Source: Gibbula magus (lineage: Eukaryota > Mollusca > Gastropoda > Trochida > Trochidae). Taken from it: 64,000 nucleotides of DNA. The notes beneath the pieces are model-generated. The model was not told the DNA's origin. It saw nothing but the letters and a program-made list of their open reading frames with translations, and made no database searches. The stretch covers positions 54,835,201 to 54,899,200 of the forward strand of contig OW388293.1 of NCBI GenBank assembly GCA_936450465.1, written 5' to 3'. The first letter of the stretch is position 1, and each line of letters begins with the position of its first letter. A program made the translations under genes and the position numbers. Positions 25,507 to 37,814 of the stretch are shown piece by piece.

Positions 25507-25825
25507 TAGGGAGCGTGATAGCGCAGTGGTTAGCGCGTTCAGCTTCGGATCAAGAGGTCCAAGGTTCGAATCCTGCTAGGAGCATCGCAACTTTGTCTGC
25601 AGTAGAGAACTGTTCTTCACGCAGTAAGGTTTTGGTGCAATGCTACACTGAATTTCAGTGTAGTACCACCCATGGTTCGCTAGTTCAAGCCGATGCTCGC
25701 AGGTTTCACCGCAATGCATAGCAACATGGCGTTGCGGGCTTTCTCCCTGCCATAATACTAGCAGCCGAGATGTAAGTGAAATACTCTTGAAAGCAGTGTT
25801 AAACCCCAACTCACCTCACCTCACC
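25507..25825 (+). mobile_element. Second tRNA-derived SINE inside the 45-bp array
   Basis: Full-length plus-strand copy flanked by the perfect duplication TCAATGAAAA (25497-25506 and 25826-25835). Decayed array units continue beyond it to about 25893, showing that it landed within the array. Confidence 0.9.
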
Positions 25826-25893
25826 TCAATGAAAACACACTAGGTTGTAGTACAAAAATGGTTTCAAAGAAAATGCACAAGGTTGCAGGACAA

Positions 25894-28345
25894 CATTGCT
25901 ATGAACATCCAGATTTAAATTGATTGACCATTCAACAATTCTCAAAGTATCAAGTTGTTCATCTGTCTTCCAATGGAAAGCATGGTTGCCCATGTGATGA
26001 CACCAGAATAGGTTGATCTATTCGTGTTGTCTGCGATAGTCTGGCATATTGATTGAACTAGCAATAAGTACATTACTATACCCTGAAAACAATGCTCAAC
26101 TACTAATATACAGGTCTTTGAAGGGCATTTAGAAGTGGTATACATAAGAACAGAAAGATTTTCTGGATAACAACTTCTTTAATGTGAAAATACATGACGT
26201 TTAGGGGTACATATTCCTTCATCAGCTGGAATGTAAGGAACGTAAGGAAATAACAAACTATGGTACATTTATATAGCAAACAAAACAATGGTGAGGAAAC
26301 TCAATCAGGGAGATTAGCATGCATGAGAATGATATACAATGGGGATTTGTAATACAAACATGATGGGGGTGAAGCATGAGAATGGTATACAATGAGGATT
26401 TGTAATACAAACATGAGGGGGAGTAAGTAGATAAACAATGGCATGTAGGCTTCATTGAAGATGTAAATAAACACACATGATGAGACAAGGGAGGCCAATT
26501 GGCTTTATTGAAATTGTTGAACAAATAATAATTACAGTTGATTGGAAGAGAGGCCAATTGTTGATGTGGGTGGCTTTGAAGTTGTTGCATGGTGATTGGA
26601 GCTGATAGGTGTTGATCGGTGGGGACTCCTTAGATAATTTGCTCCGACAGGAGTGGATGGAAGGTAGGGATACTTGGATTTGTTTTGGTTCTGTTCTCCT
26701 CGGATATTTCCTCCGACAGGAAATAGAAGTTCTAGAGGAGTGAATCCCAAGCACATGGTAGGAAGATGCCTTGATCGCGGTTTATTGCAGGTTGTTCGCT
26801 TCGAATGTCAATCGCTTCTTGGAGATTTCTTTGGCGCTAGTTCTTGTTGTTGATTGAGTATGTACTCCGAAACGTCCGTGGTTGTTAACTTTGGGTTGAT
26901 AATGTAAAAATAATACTTTGTATGTAAATGGGGCGTGTAGTTTCGGTGTCTGTACATATGTAATGATGATATATTTGGCTTTTGTGGATGATTATGCAAG
27001 TTAAAGGCCCCTTTACACAGACATAAAGACCGTTGTGCGTCCTCTGTGTGACTAAAAAACATAACAGATCGCCGTTGGACGCTCAAGGGAGGCAGAATGG
27101 TTGCTAAGGTCGTGAGGAGGAGGCACAAGGGATGTTGAGACATCGCGGAGGACGCCGAGGACGCTAAAAAAATTTGAACATGCTCAAAACTTCCGCAGAG
27201 GGGTCGCCGACGATTCTGGTCGCTCAACGGTTGCTCACATGAGGCAGAAAGGTCGTACAATGGACGTTCTAAGGTCGCAAAGGACGCTCAATGATCGCCA
27301 TGTAAGAAATTCGCTAAGCTTGGGCGATGCCTCTGCCTCCTTTGTGCCTTCCTACTGCGTCCTCTGTGCAATCAGAGCCGTTTATATCACGACCGTTCTG
27401 CCTTCATGCAGCGACCACGATAACCTTTGTGCGACCATGCCGAGTTTTGTGCCTTCTTTCTGCATTCACACAGCCTTCTGTGAGCGTCCACGTAAATTCT
27501 CCAAAAAATAGATTTCGATTCTCACATGTTTCCTTGTTTTTGTTGGCAAATCATTGATAAGACTATGGCACCAAAAAGGAGCAAGACAACAGAAAAGTCA
27601 ATCAAATACAGATGTATAAACTCACTTGTAAAGAAACGCCATCACATATTTAACAATAACAACGGAATGCTGCTGTCGGATAAAGTCTATTTTAAATGTC
27701 TTTGATAAAAAAAAGTTTTGTAAAGAAGTACGCACAATTTCATTCATGCTGGTGATACTTTTATCATGATCTTTATTCAAACACATACGTGGTGTCGGAA
27801 TAGCTTTTTCAACATGGATTTTGGCCCGAATGTTGGGTAATTTTGTTTACAAATTACGAAATACCGAAAATTAATTAATAAAGGATGTTTGAGACCTATT
27901 TTATCGCTCTAACTTTAATTCTAAACTCTAAAATTGAAGGCATCGTCACGGTAGGACATCGTAAAACAAGTCAAAAAGTCCCTTTTTACTCTCCTATATC
28001 TCCCCGTTAAGACGATTTTAAAAAGAGACTAGTTTTTAGAAGGCATGATTTTCAAAAATATGAACAGATAATGTTTCATAACTTTTAATTTAACCCATTT
28101 GACTTCTGGAGAATTATGAAGCCCTGTTTCATTCGTATGTTATCCCGTGGATTTAATAATTTCATTAATTTTTGTACATTTATTTCTTTAGTTTTTAAAA
28201 AATAAAATATCACATTCCGCTGCAAAAAAACAATGAAGCAGCAGGGCTTGTTGTCTTTGATTGCAGCAGCAAAAGCTAATTGGTTGGTTAATTTTGACTG
28301 TTGGAATGCGACTGAAATAAATAGGAGACTAATGCAGCTTATTAT
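25894..28345. other. Intergenic stretch with scattered repeats, no gene
   Basis: It holds one copy (26112-26235) of a short interspersed repeat that starts GGTCTTTGAAGGGCATTTAG and recurs at 29366-29500. There are two near-identical GGATTTGTAATACAAACATG stretches (about 26342-26420). A GC-richer patch at about 27000-27500 is full of imperfect GTCGC/GCGTCC words. The 90- to 150-residue frames here look compositional and show no domains. Confidence 0.45.
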
Positions 28346-28347
28346 AC

Positions 28348-30651
28348 ACAGGGGGTATTCGACTGTACAGGGAAACCGGATGTTGCACGCCTGCAACAAC
28401 CAATTTCCCGCTGTACAGTTTTTACGAAGTACCCCTGTCTTCACGTTCACGGTTAGTTTGAGTTATTCTCCTCCTTTACCTATAGAAATGCTATAAATTT
28501 AAGTTGTTCAAGCTTTTCTCCTCATATTTGCAATCTCACAATAATGATAATGTTTCTATTATTGTCATAAATGTCTGTTCCAAGTGGCAGGCCGATTGAG
28601 GCTAGCATAGCGATCGCGAAAAAGCGTGTTTAAGTCATGTTATTACGCACGTGGTGATCATACAGTACTTTTATAAAGTTATATAATAAAATAATTCTTA
28701 TTCGAAGACTTGTGTGACTTTTCAATGCTCATCTCTTTATATTTAAAGAAAAACAAGGCAAAATAGTGACTGTACGCTCTAATGGTTGTTACACCAGCAC
28801 TGTACAGGGAGTTGCAGTTAATGATGTTTTGACTGTACAGGGAGTTGTAATGATTCTATGATGCATGATATATAATACCATTCGTGTTCAACTTCATTTA
28901 CTTTTTCAGGCTACATGCATTCAGCGTATATCATTTCATTTATGGCGGCTTTCCATTGCTACTATTGCACTTTTTCGTCGGACTTTGAGACTGTCATTAA
29001 CCATTCTGTAGATGCTCATCCAACAAATGTGTTAAGGTCCGCCATCGCATCTTAGATTGCAGTACTGGTAAATTAAAACTACAGACCAAGAACTTTCAAA
29101 ACATTGTACCTGCCAAATTAATTAAAGACAAGTAGTTGTTACTAAGGTGACATGATCCTCCGCCGCAAATTATTACTTCAAAATTGAAAAATGATATCAA
29201 GATCAGCAAAATCGACTGGGCCCTGAATTTTCCCTAAAAGAACCACTCGTGTAAGATAATGATTAGTATCTAATGAACAGTTCTTGTGATATCGATTCCC
29301 TGACAAGCTTAACATGTCGACAAACTCAAAGTTCTGCTGTGACCTAGATAATAATGTCAAGTCAGGTTTTTGAAGGGCATTTAGAAGTGGTATACATAAG
29401 AACAGGAATATTTTCTGGATAACTTCTTAAATGTGAAAATACACGACCTTTCGGAGTACATAATCACTCCTTCATCAGGTGGAATGTGATGTGATGTCAA
29501 GGTTAAAAAATATATAATCAGCCCTGTGTCTTCCCTTGGAGGTGCTTTGTGTAATATATGATGAAATTCCAGTGAATGGTTCTTGAGATATCCTACTGAC
29601 AAGCTTTACATGTAGATTAACGTGTCGAAAAATTCAAAGTTCCGCTGTAACCTTAAAGTCAAGGTCACCAAAATCTAATCTAATCTTTCCTTGGAGAAGC
29701 TGTGTGTAAGATATGAAGAGAATCCATAATTATAATAAGACATGCATTCCTTACAGGGAAATGCTCACAGTGAAAATAGTAGAATTCATTATATCAGTGG
29801 AAGCAGCTAGTACATCACAAGAAAATGTGTATGTTGAACATGTCAGCTCCCACGTTTCACTTGTGACAAGTGAAGAATTTAACGAAATACAAGACTCATT
29901 CAAAGGTTCGACATCCATTTCGGAAAGAATCAAGAAGTTCAGAACATTAGGTTTTCATTCCACATAAAACTGCATGTTAGTTTTAGTGAAACACTGTTTT
30001 GTCGGATACCTGAATGTTAGGTTATCCATGTGTGTCCAATCCGACATCAATAATACATGAACAGGTTTACAAATAATGCAAATTAATTATAATACGCAGA
30101 ATAAACATGCACATATTTTGTGATATTCTATTTTTCGGTTACCAATCAGACGGCTGTCACTCTGTAAATGCGCAACAACCTGTACAGTCACTGCGCGAGG
30201 CAGCAGCAACAACCATTTAACGTACAGTTTAGTTTTAGGGAACATAGGGGCTTGAAAAAGTCCGAATTACGTGCTTTCAAAATCATATAATACAATCTGC
30301 ATTCGCTTTACATAGAAAATGTGTAATTGAGGGAAATAATTAATCTATATTGCTGTAATAGACAGATTTAGACATATTTTCGTAGGGCATGCTAACGTGA
30401 TATGAAAGACGACAGTAAATCGTCCCGATAAAGAGATTGAACGAATGTCACATCATAAGGAGGGTAGTTTAGGGTACAAGAAAGCTTCATCTGTCGACAG
30501 ACAAGTTTGAGTCCATTTTAAAGAAAATATGTTCTATAATTACCGTGAGCGTGAAGACAGGGGTACTTCGTAAAAACTGTACAGCGGGAAATTGGTTGTT
30601 GCAGGGGTGCAACATCCGGTTTCCCTGTACAGTCGAATACCCTCTGTGACA
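28348..30651. mobile_element. Region bounded by a ~105-bp inverted repeat, rich in CTGTACAG
   Basis: The segment at 28348-28452 recurs in inverse orientation at 30541-30651; shared words include GGTATTCGACTGTACAGGG, CAACCAATTTCCCGCTGTAC and TACGAAGTACCCCTG. Each arm is itself partly self-complementary. The palindrome CTGTACAG occurs about seven times between the arms and again at about 31131. One 84-residue frame (29713-29967) follows a TTACAG acceptor-like site but matches no family I recognise. Probably a decayed DNA transposon. Confidence 0.55.
29366..29500. repeat. Short interspersed repeat, second copy
   Basis: It shares GAAGGGCATTTAGAAGTGG, then TACATAAGAACAG and TTTTCTGGATAAC, with 26112-26235, and ends CTCCTTCATCAGGTGG. 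An inverse of its TACTCCGAAACGT-type core occurs near 26863. It is inserted among diverged repeats sharing TGACAAGCTT and AAGTTC words (29302 and 29597). Confidence 0.6.
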
Positions 30652-31689
30652 TAGAGCGCCCGGGTAGCATGCGAAAAGCGTGCATCACGTGCAGAGTCTT
30701 GGCAGATAAGGGACGGACGGGTTGATCAGCGCGAAAGTCTGAAGTGAATTCATCTGCCTGACAACAAAACAGTACTGTTCATACACTCAGGAGCAAAAAA
30801 ACGATTCCTACAAAAACGCAAGATATTCTAACACACGGCGGATAATACGGCTGAAACATATTTACATTATGTCTCTTAAAGCCATTCTCTTCCCACAGAG
30901 CAATCTAAATCTATTTAAATCGACATTTTCACAGTATGTTATTTCAGTTTATTAAATTTATTTAGATTGCCCACAGAGGTTACTCCCTTCAGCTGTCTGA
31001 TCCTAACCTATGTTCTACTTGCACGGGTGTCTAGGCTAGAAATGGAGAATCTTAATTGGTTACATTGGACGTAAGTTGTGTAACAGCCAAAAAACAAAGA
31101 TTGTTCATTATCGTAGCAATATAATTACTCTGTACAGTCATCTTTCAGCACAGGGGCGTGTGTCGACTGTGCCATAAAAATGTTTTTGATGCGAAATATG
31201 AGTTTGAATGAGCATGGGGTGGTTTAGTTGTTGCATCCCTTTCTTTGTACGTGTATATAGTAATAGGGTAGGGTCTATATGGGTATATGTCTTTCAAACG
31301 CTGTTTCTAAGATTATAGGTAAAACAAGTCCTTGGAAAAAAAAGTCCTCGGAAAAAAGTCCTTTTATATAAGAATATGTATTAAAACAGAGTAAATATAT
31401 ATTTTCATCGAAATTTAAGTATGACTAATGTTAGATTTAGTTGCCAGGTACTGTTTGCCAATTTTATTGTGATTTTAGCAATATGCCCCAGGATGTAGCA
31501 TGCAGTGTTAACCCATTGACACGTAATCTCAGCAGAGGGGGTATACCACAGGATTTACAGTGTTTGCCAATTGAAATGTGTTTTTAGCGGAGTGGGTATA
31601 TCCTTGCATTTAGGTATTAACCAATTGCAATATTGGGTATATCCCAGGAATTAAAGTGTGAGAAGAGTTGCTCTTATGTTCTCATCCCA

Positions 31690-32270
31690 TGTCTGGAACG
31701 TACATGAGGCCAGAACAAACAATGTCTGTGAGGGATAGAACACCAAATTCTTCAACTTGGTCGGTCACCATCACCCATCTGTGTGACGAACCATCGAAAG
31801 GTTTCAGAAGGTGAGGTGAGGTGAGTTGGGGTTTAACGCCGATTTCAAGAGTATTTCACTTATATCGCGGCTGCTAGTATTATGACAGGGAGAAAGCCCG
31901 CAACGTGGTACTGCACTGAAATTCAGTGTAGCATTGCACCCAAACCTTACTGCGTGTAGAAAAGTTCTCTACTGCAGACAAAGTTGCCGTGCCCCTGGTG
32001 GGATTCGAACCCCGGACCTCTTTATCCGAAGCCGAACGCGCTAACAACTGCGCTATCCCGCCCCGGTTTCAGAAGGAGCAGACCACAGTGAGGGTTGTCA
32101 TTGCCCAAGACAACATCGGCAACATGCCTGCGAATAAAACCAAGTCCATCTTGGCCAAGATGCAGAAACGTCTGCATAGACTGTGCACAGACATTGTGTC
32201 AGGGAGGAAATCTGTTCCAGAGTTCCTTATTGGTGTTGCTAAAAACAACAGACTAAATAAAGAATGCTAG
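31690..32270 (+). pseudogene. MULE-type transposase C-terminal remnant, broken by frameshifts, a stop and a SINE
   Basis: Reading across frames gives WNVHEARTNNVCEG, the R-TNN-x-EGWH landmark of many animal MULE-type transposases, then FFNLVGHHHPSV, a stop where tryptophan is expected, RTIERFQKEQTTVR, and after the SINE a frame to MPANKTKSILAKMQKR and a stop after LNKEC. At least one frameshift and one stop make it non-functional. The SINE at 31812-32064 interrupts the FQK-EQT point exactly. A second fragment from the same superfamily lies at 55855-56150. Confidence 0.72.
31812..32064 (-). mobile_element. tRNA-derived SINE inside the transposase remnant
   Basis: Minus-strand copy of 253 bp with an internal deletion in the body. 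It is flanked by the perfect 12-bp duplication GGTTTCAGAAGG (31800-31811 and 32065-32076). Confidence 0.9.
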
Positions 32271-32639
32271 TGAGTGTGTCCAGTTGTATCAAGTCAAATG
32301 TTTGAATAATACCTGTCCATCATGAAGTGAATAAATGTGATATTTGCAGTTGGATAAATGATTTAAAAAACAGAGATTAAGTTCTTATTACTTAGGCAAA
32401 TACATTGTTATATCTAATTATTGTCTATTACATTGTTATATGCCAATAAAAGAATGAAAAAACACAATATAATTTTTTAGTACTTTTTTTCGAGGACTTT
32501 TTTCCTAGGTAAATTTAGGACTTTTTTAACCGATACTTGGTATCCGAGGACTTTTTTTCCGAACGCCGTTTCGAAGGGACACACTCCCCTGTGTCTTTCA
32601 CCTCACTTTCACTTCACCTGTGGTAATGAAAATATAGAG

Positions 32640-33745
32640 ATAACTCATGCTTATATATATCTTGATGTTTGGCTTCAGGAACATTTAGACTTGCAGTATA
32701 TAGCTAAAGTTATTGCTAAGTCAGCAAGTAGAGCATTAGAAGTTATTGTAAATTTAAGTCTGTTGGTGGTATGAATTACGAAGTATTTACACTATTGAAT
32801 GATAATTTTATCTTACGGGTCTGCTATATGGGGCACAACTTCCAAACGCAAAGCATAACTCTTGCCAGTCTGCATTACTGGCTGATTTAACCCTTGCGGT
32901 ATTTCCCTCGCTTTGTTGTGTCAAGACAGTGAATAGCTGCACCAGAAATGCATAGCGGGCCTGGATTTCTAAACAAAGATTTCTTAAGGAAATACTGCAA
33001 GGCCTAAATCAGCCAGTAATGGAGACTGGCAAGAGTTATGCCTTGCATTGGGAAGATGTATGGGGCACTAAATAGTTTATTTGTGTTAATGCTATCAAAA
33101 ATAGAGTCTGTAGATATTTTGTTTAGGAATGGGTAGCAAGACTCTCAATTTAGCAATAAGAGGTGAAATGGAATGGCTTTCTAATTTAACAAAACATCGC
33201 ATCGAAATTGCTCGCTTTTGGCAAAGAAGTTCTCCAGTAAACGAAAACAGGCTTACGCTATTATTCAGGGGTGGAATTTAACAACACAGAAATCATGGGG
33301 TTTGTTTAGCGGAGAAAATATTTCATAATTTACAATAATTGTATTTTACTTCCAATTTCACTTTTCTGTAAAGTAGGCTCATTGATATAGACAAACGAAG
33401 CTGGCTCAAACATCTTTGGGATGATAGAGGGAATATTTATATAAATGGCAACAAGTTGAAGAAAAAAATCGTCTCTTTAAAACTTATCTATGAATTTCTA
33501 CTTATTAACTTCAGTTAATGACATGGCCCATAGAAGTTACGTAGCAGAATTTAGATGTGGCACACTCCCCTTAGAGGTAGAACTTGGCCGATTCAAGAAC
33601 TTTAAAAATTCCCTTTTAATCCTCAGACAATCATCTTCTTCAGAAAAAATGATATTCATCATACAGTGCGATGATTTATCGAATACCGTAGCTGCTCCAA
33701 TTTCAAATATGTATAAACGTAGATTATTCACTCCCACCTAAACTG
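32640..33745 (+). pseudogene. LINE ORF2 3' fragment, split by a MITE
   Basis: Frames conceptually read IAKVIAKSASRALE, then SAIWG, then NAIKNRVCRYF, HRIEIARFWQRSSPVNENRL, and AEFRCGTLPLEVELGRF. This is the order of the C-terminal part of CR1/jockey-like reverse transcriptases. Several stops and frameshifts are present. The fold-back MITE at 32836-33058 separates AIW from G. Confidence 0.75.
32836..33058. mobile_element. Fold-back MITE, copy 3 (223 bp)
   Basis: Same orientation as copy 1. Perfect 9-bp duplication TATGGGGCA (32827-32835 and 33059-33067). It is inserted in a dead LINE copy, so it is younger than that LINE. Confidence 0.92.
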
Positions 33746-34870
33746 CTAATTTAGCTTAACATTTTATCTGATATTTTAAGATGATGTATATATTTTGTTC
33801 TTTTATGTATACGTTTTTGCACTTTTAGTGTTTTTATCATTGTAACAATTAATGACTTTGGTGTCTAATAGGCCCAAGTTGGTCGGGCGGTTGTATTTTG
33901 TACACATGTATGCTAAACAACTTTGTAAAGCTAGATACCTGAATAAAATAAATTCATCTTTCGTCTTCTTCTGTGTCGACGCCGCTGTAAAGGTGACATT
34001 TGCCAGGTGCGATAAGGGTTTTCACGTTCAATGTGTTTGCCTCGATGTATGTTACTTAATTTGCGAACACAGTTGATCATAAACATGCTGATAAATAACA
34101 CCAAATAAGAATACAAATGTAAACGTCCACTTTATTTGTAATATTTATACCAGACACAGGCAAAGGGCATGTGCTAATTAAAACGACCATTTATATTCAA
34201 GTGCTAACACCTTTGAAGTAATTCGGCCGACTTAGCAGGGCTACATTATGTGGTACTTCTATACCTCTTGGGGACTTTGCTGGAACCAAGACATGTGGCC
34301 GAGTGTAACAGAGGTTATCATAGAAACTCTGAATGGAGAAACCTCTGTGGGAAGAGAATGCTTATAGCCAACTAAACCTAATGTGTAAGGTTTAAAACAT
34401 TATCAGTTCATACATTTAGTTCTGAAAATCTCAGGCTTTTAAAAATTGTCGTTTTAGAATAACCAGGCGAGATCGAAGAGTGAAATATGGCTTTCTGGCT
34501 TGTTTCATGACATTCCTATAGCAACGATGCATCATCGTATTAAAGTTCAAGAAGGTATTTTATGCCGATAACATCTTAAAGTAATGTATTTTCATGAAAT
34601 TTAACCTTATATACCAAACACAATGCCCAATATATCCTTTGAAAAGCAATTTCAGCACCAAATGTGTGTTTGAACAGACATAAAATACCAACTAATATAG
34701 TCTCACGGATGAAATTGTGTATGCCTGAGACCAGAGACATTAAAATTCGACTTAATCCGGCAGAAATATTTGATAATTCTGTTGAAAATACGGTATCGTT
34801 TCTCTTGCCCTTATTGATTGACCTCCGTGTTATTGCAAATGGATACACATTAAGGTGACCAGTATTTTCA
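33746..34870. other. Intergenic, nothing recognised
   Basis: AT-rich with short frames on both strands and no domain or repeat that I could identify. It precedes the first repeat unit of the lectin array. Confidence 0.45.
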
Positions 34871-34987
34871 TTAAACTTTAATGCCTTGATCAGTGACAAT
34901 TATATCATTTTGTGTAAATTTGAATTCAGATCTTCTCACTCGACTCCGAAGAACATATGTACTCCCGAATACGAGATATATTGCATT

Positions 34988-35124
34988 TACGTTGTTTTCC
35001 TTTTGAAGAGAGCAACGGCCTGTATATGTAAAGACGACGAAACTACACGTCCCATTTTCTTTTTGAAGAGAGCAACGGTCTGTATATGTAAAGAAGACGA
35101 AACTACACGTCCCATTTATATGTT
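34988..35124. repeat. Two tandem copies of a ~66-bp sequence
   Basis: CTTTTTGAAGAGAGCAACGG, TGTATATGTAAAGA and CGAAACTACACGTCCCAT occur twice in a row with few changes. Unit B has a single, diverged counterpart (about 47520-47580). Confidence 0.8.
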
Positions 35125-35285
35125 TATTAGTTATTAACCTGTTAAACATCACAAACCCCAACCTGTCTTTTTCCAATAAGTAAGTTTCCAAAATTATTTA
35201 TGATCAATTGGCTCGAACATAGTTCAATTTTCGATCCAAAAGCCTAAAAATGATTTGACACCTTTATGTATCGTACTATTGATCT

Positions 35286-35403
35286 GGGGTTCCTTTCACA
35301 AAGCTACCTTTACTAAGGTTAAACTTAACTCCAATTCTTTAACATTGCACTTAGGTTACCTTAGTGACTTACGATCACCTTAGTGCTTTGTGAAAGGGGC
35401 CCC
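35286..35403. mobile_element. Short MITE with CTTTCACAAAGC-type ends
   Basis: GGGGTTCCTTTCACAAAGC on the left and GCTTTGTGAAAGGGGCCCC on the right are inverted. The element is about 118 bp. No certain target duplication was found. Confidence 0.6.
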
Positions 35404-37464
35404 TGGTTATCATTGAAATGGGGATTTTCATCAACGTTTAGAATATGTGACTCCAACAACGGTACAACATATATGTATACATGTATGTTGGTACGATTTG
35501 TCGAATTCAACTTTAGTTTCATTGTGAAAAGGTTCAAGTTATGTCAACTGATGTACTCATACTCATGGGCAAAAGAAACTATACCAAAATAATTTATTTT
35601 CCAAAAATATCAAGTACATTCCATTAGGAATTTTATTATTTAACAACATCACTGGACGAACAAATGTAAATGTCCTCAGGGAAAAAATAATGTTGACAAA
35701 TAATAACTTCGAATAACTTTTTTCATAAAAAAATGTAACGTACCTAAATACAGTAAGGACAAAATGGAGCCAAACGGTATTAAAACAAACACCAATTAAC
35801 ATGTTCAGCAACATTTTCGTACCAACCACGAAGTTGGCATAACAAGATTTCACGAACAAAAGCGATACAAGGAAATGTGTGACCTTCAGTTGGGGACGTG
35901 ACTTGCCTACTCATTCGAGACATCTTCAATAACATCATTTGACGGCTAGAAAACACTGTTCATCGACTTGTTAAAAGAGTTTAATCCGAACACTAGATAC
36001 CTTAGGAGATATTGTACATTTTTCAGATAACCGTTCTGTTATATTTCTTTAAAAAAAGTGTTTATTCTTACTTACAAATTGACATTTTCCCTCAGTTCCA
36101 TTTGTTACGTTACATTGCGTATACTGTACATGACAGTTTTATTGAATTGCGATCAAAACAAGGTCGAACGTGTCAAATGAATCCTCTCCCAAACGTGTAT
36201 CACTTTATTTTTCTGATATATCTGTTAACGTTGATAACATCGAAGAAATGTTTCTTTTGTCTGTGAGTTTACATACAATATCATGTAGATACTACAGTTT
36301 TATACTTTAAGTTGTATCTACAAATCGCAAAGTGTGAATATGTCGATAATATAAGTGTTTCCTGTCTCTAATCACACACTGCCTCATAGTAAGTCCACCC
36401 TGATGACGCAGCAGGTTTTCCAAGTCCAACAGCAATCAGTTCACACGACCCAGTATCGTGTCCAGTTCCGTTGAAGTTGAATCCATCGCACACAGGAAGC
36501 CAGAAACACTCAACCATGCACGACATAAGACTTCCGGTATACTCCTAGAAACCGGAAGTCGCCATGTAAACGTCGTTGTGGGTAATAAAATCAACAGGGC
36601 GTGTCTGTTGAGAGTCACAGTTTCCACGTGGTTCTGAAAAAACGGTTGAATGATTGGAATACAAATATGCTCATCTAAATTATGTATTCATACTTGTAAG
36701 TGTGGTGGAGGGGTGCACAACTCGTTAACTCACTTTCACTTGTTATAGACAAAACTACTCACTCATTTCATAAAATTGTATTAAAGGACACACTGTTTAG
36801 CATTCTCACAATGGACATGAGGTACACCTCCTCCGGAGGTTAATAAACTTGCCATTTTCTAAGTTACGGTACAGCGCACTGCTACAATAGCAATAGAAAA
36901 ATCACAGCAATGGGGCTAAACTCTTACCGTCAAAGAAAGGATGAACTGCTAGTTCACACAACGTTAGGGCGTCGTCGTTCTTCCTACTATTTTGCTTGAC
37001 TCGAACGTATCTGCCCTGGATCAGACTGTCACAGAAGAGGGTCCGAGTGACGGGTCCAAAGGATCCAGGGAAAGTCAAACATTTCTCCAACGTAGCTGCC
37101 GGATCTTTCTTCGGATTGGTCGTACGTATATACCTCAATGTCGAAGTCGAACAGTCGCCATACTAAACGATGAAGTTGAAATTGATTAAGACACCGTTCC
37201 TGCTTAAGTTGTACAATAATAATGACTTTTATTCAGGGTTATTTCAGGGTCTTCAGTAATGTCAGTAATGTCATTTTAAGTTGCGTTCTAACTGAAACAG
37301 ATTGTCATCTTATACAATATCACTTAGACCATTGATTAAGATATCTATCATAATCCTTTAAAAGATTTTCACTCTCTGCGCTTTATGACATGCGTGGGGA
37401 AGTTTTACTGGGCTCTCCCAGTAAAGCACAATGGTGAGTTACTTGTTCTTTTGTTAAGCTTATC

Positions 37465-37543
<79 letters not shown>
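37465..37543. repeat. (AT)n(GT)n microsatellite in lectin copy 1 intron
   Basis: A run of AT dinucleotides passes directly into a long GT run. The corresponding intron position in copy 2 lacks it. Confidence 0.95.
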
Positions 37544-37548
<5 letters not shown>

Positions 37549-37814
37549 TTGTTGGACGGGGAGAGGTATTAGTGTACTAGAAGTAGCTGCAGTACCGAAG
37601 TTATCCGCCCTGTTGGTGATAGTGACAGCCCTGATGGTGTACTCAGCCTGCAGATCCACCTGCCAGTAACGGAGACCACCTGGAGAATGGGTACAGGAAG
37701 CTCCGTCCCAGCGTTGATCCCCATTTCCATCAACAGCTCTATCTGGCCTTCCCCCGTGAACTATGTTAGGTTGGGTTGCAGGCTTTCCCAATGCCACGTT
37801 TTCAAGACAATAAC

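Larger units (their letters stand above)
23835..25893. repeat. 45-bp minisatellite, interrupted by two SINEs
   Basis: The unit is built from GTACACATGGTTGCAGTAC, then AAAACATCCACATGG, then TTTCAGTGAAA, 45 bp in all. It repeats about 30 times with variants (units lacking the CATCC part, ACGATTGCAGTT variants). Because 45 is a multiple of three and the unit lacks stops in several frames, long false ORFs appear on both strands (up to 177 residues). Two SINEs sit inside. Confidence 0.92.
31321..32562 (+). mobile_element. Decayed MULE-type element with repeated AGTCCT ends
   Basis: Left-end words GTCCTTGG, AAAGTCCTCGG and AAAAAAGTCC (31321-31370) are mirrored by CGAGGACTTTTTTCC-type words at 32488-32562. 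Between them lies a broken transposase (31690-32270) and a SINE. Exact termini and target duplication could not be fixed by eye. Confidence 0.5.

Noticed and set aside
24195..25579. Plus- and minus-strand frames of 107-177 residues (HMVSVKVHMVAVQN-type repeats)
   Set aside because: They are produced by the 45-bp tandem unit, appear on both strands, and one runs into a SINE.
25894..27511. Minus-strand frames of 100-150 residues (26452-27260)
   Set aside because: They overlap each other in different frames and have no domains, signal peptide or splice context.
37405..37595. Extension of the lectin exon through the (GT)n repeat (frame with TH and IY dipeptide runs)
   Set aside because: The exon ends at the GTACTG donor at 37595, which has a matching donor in copy 2; the frame beyond is microsatellite.
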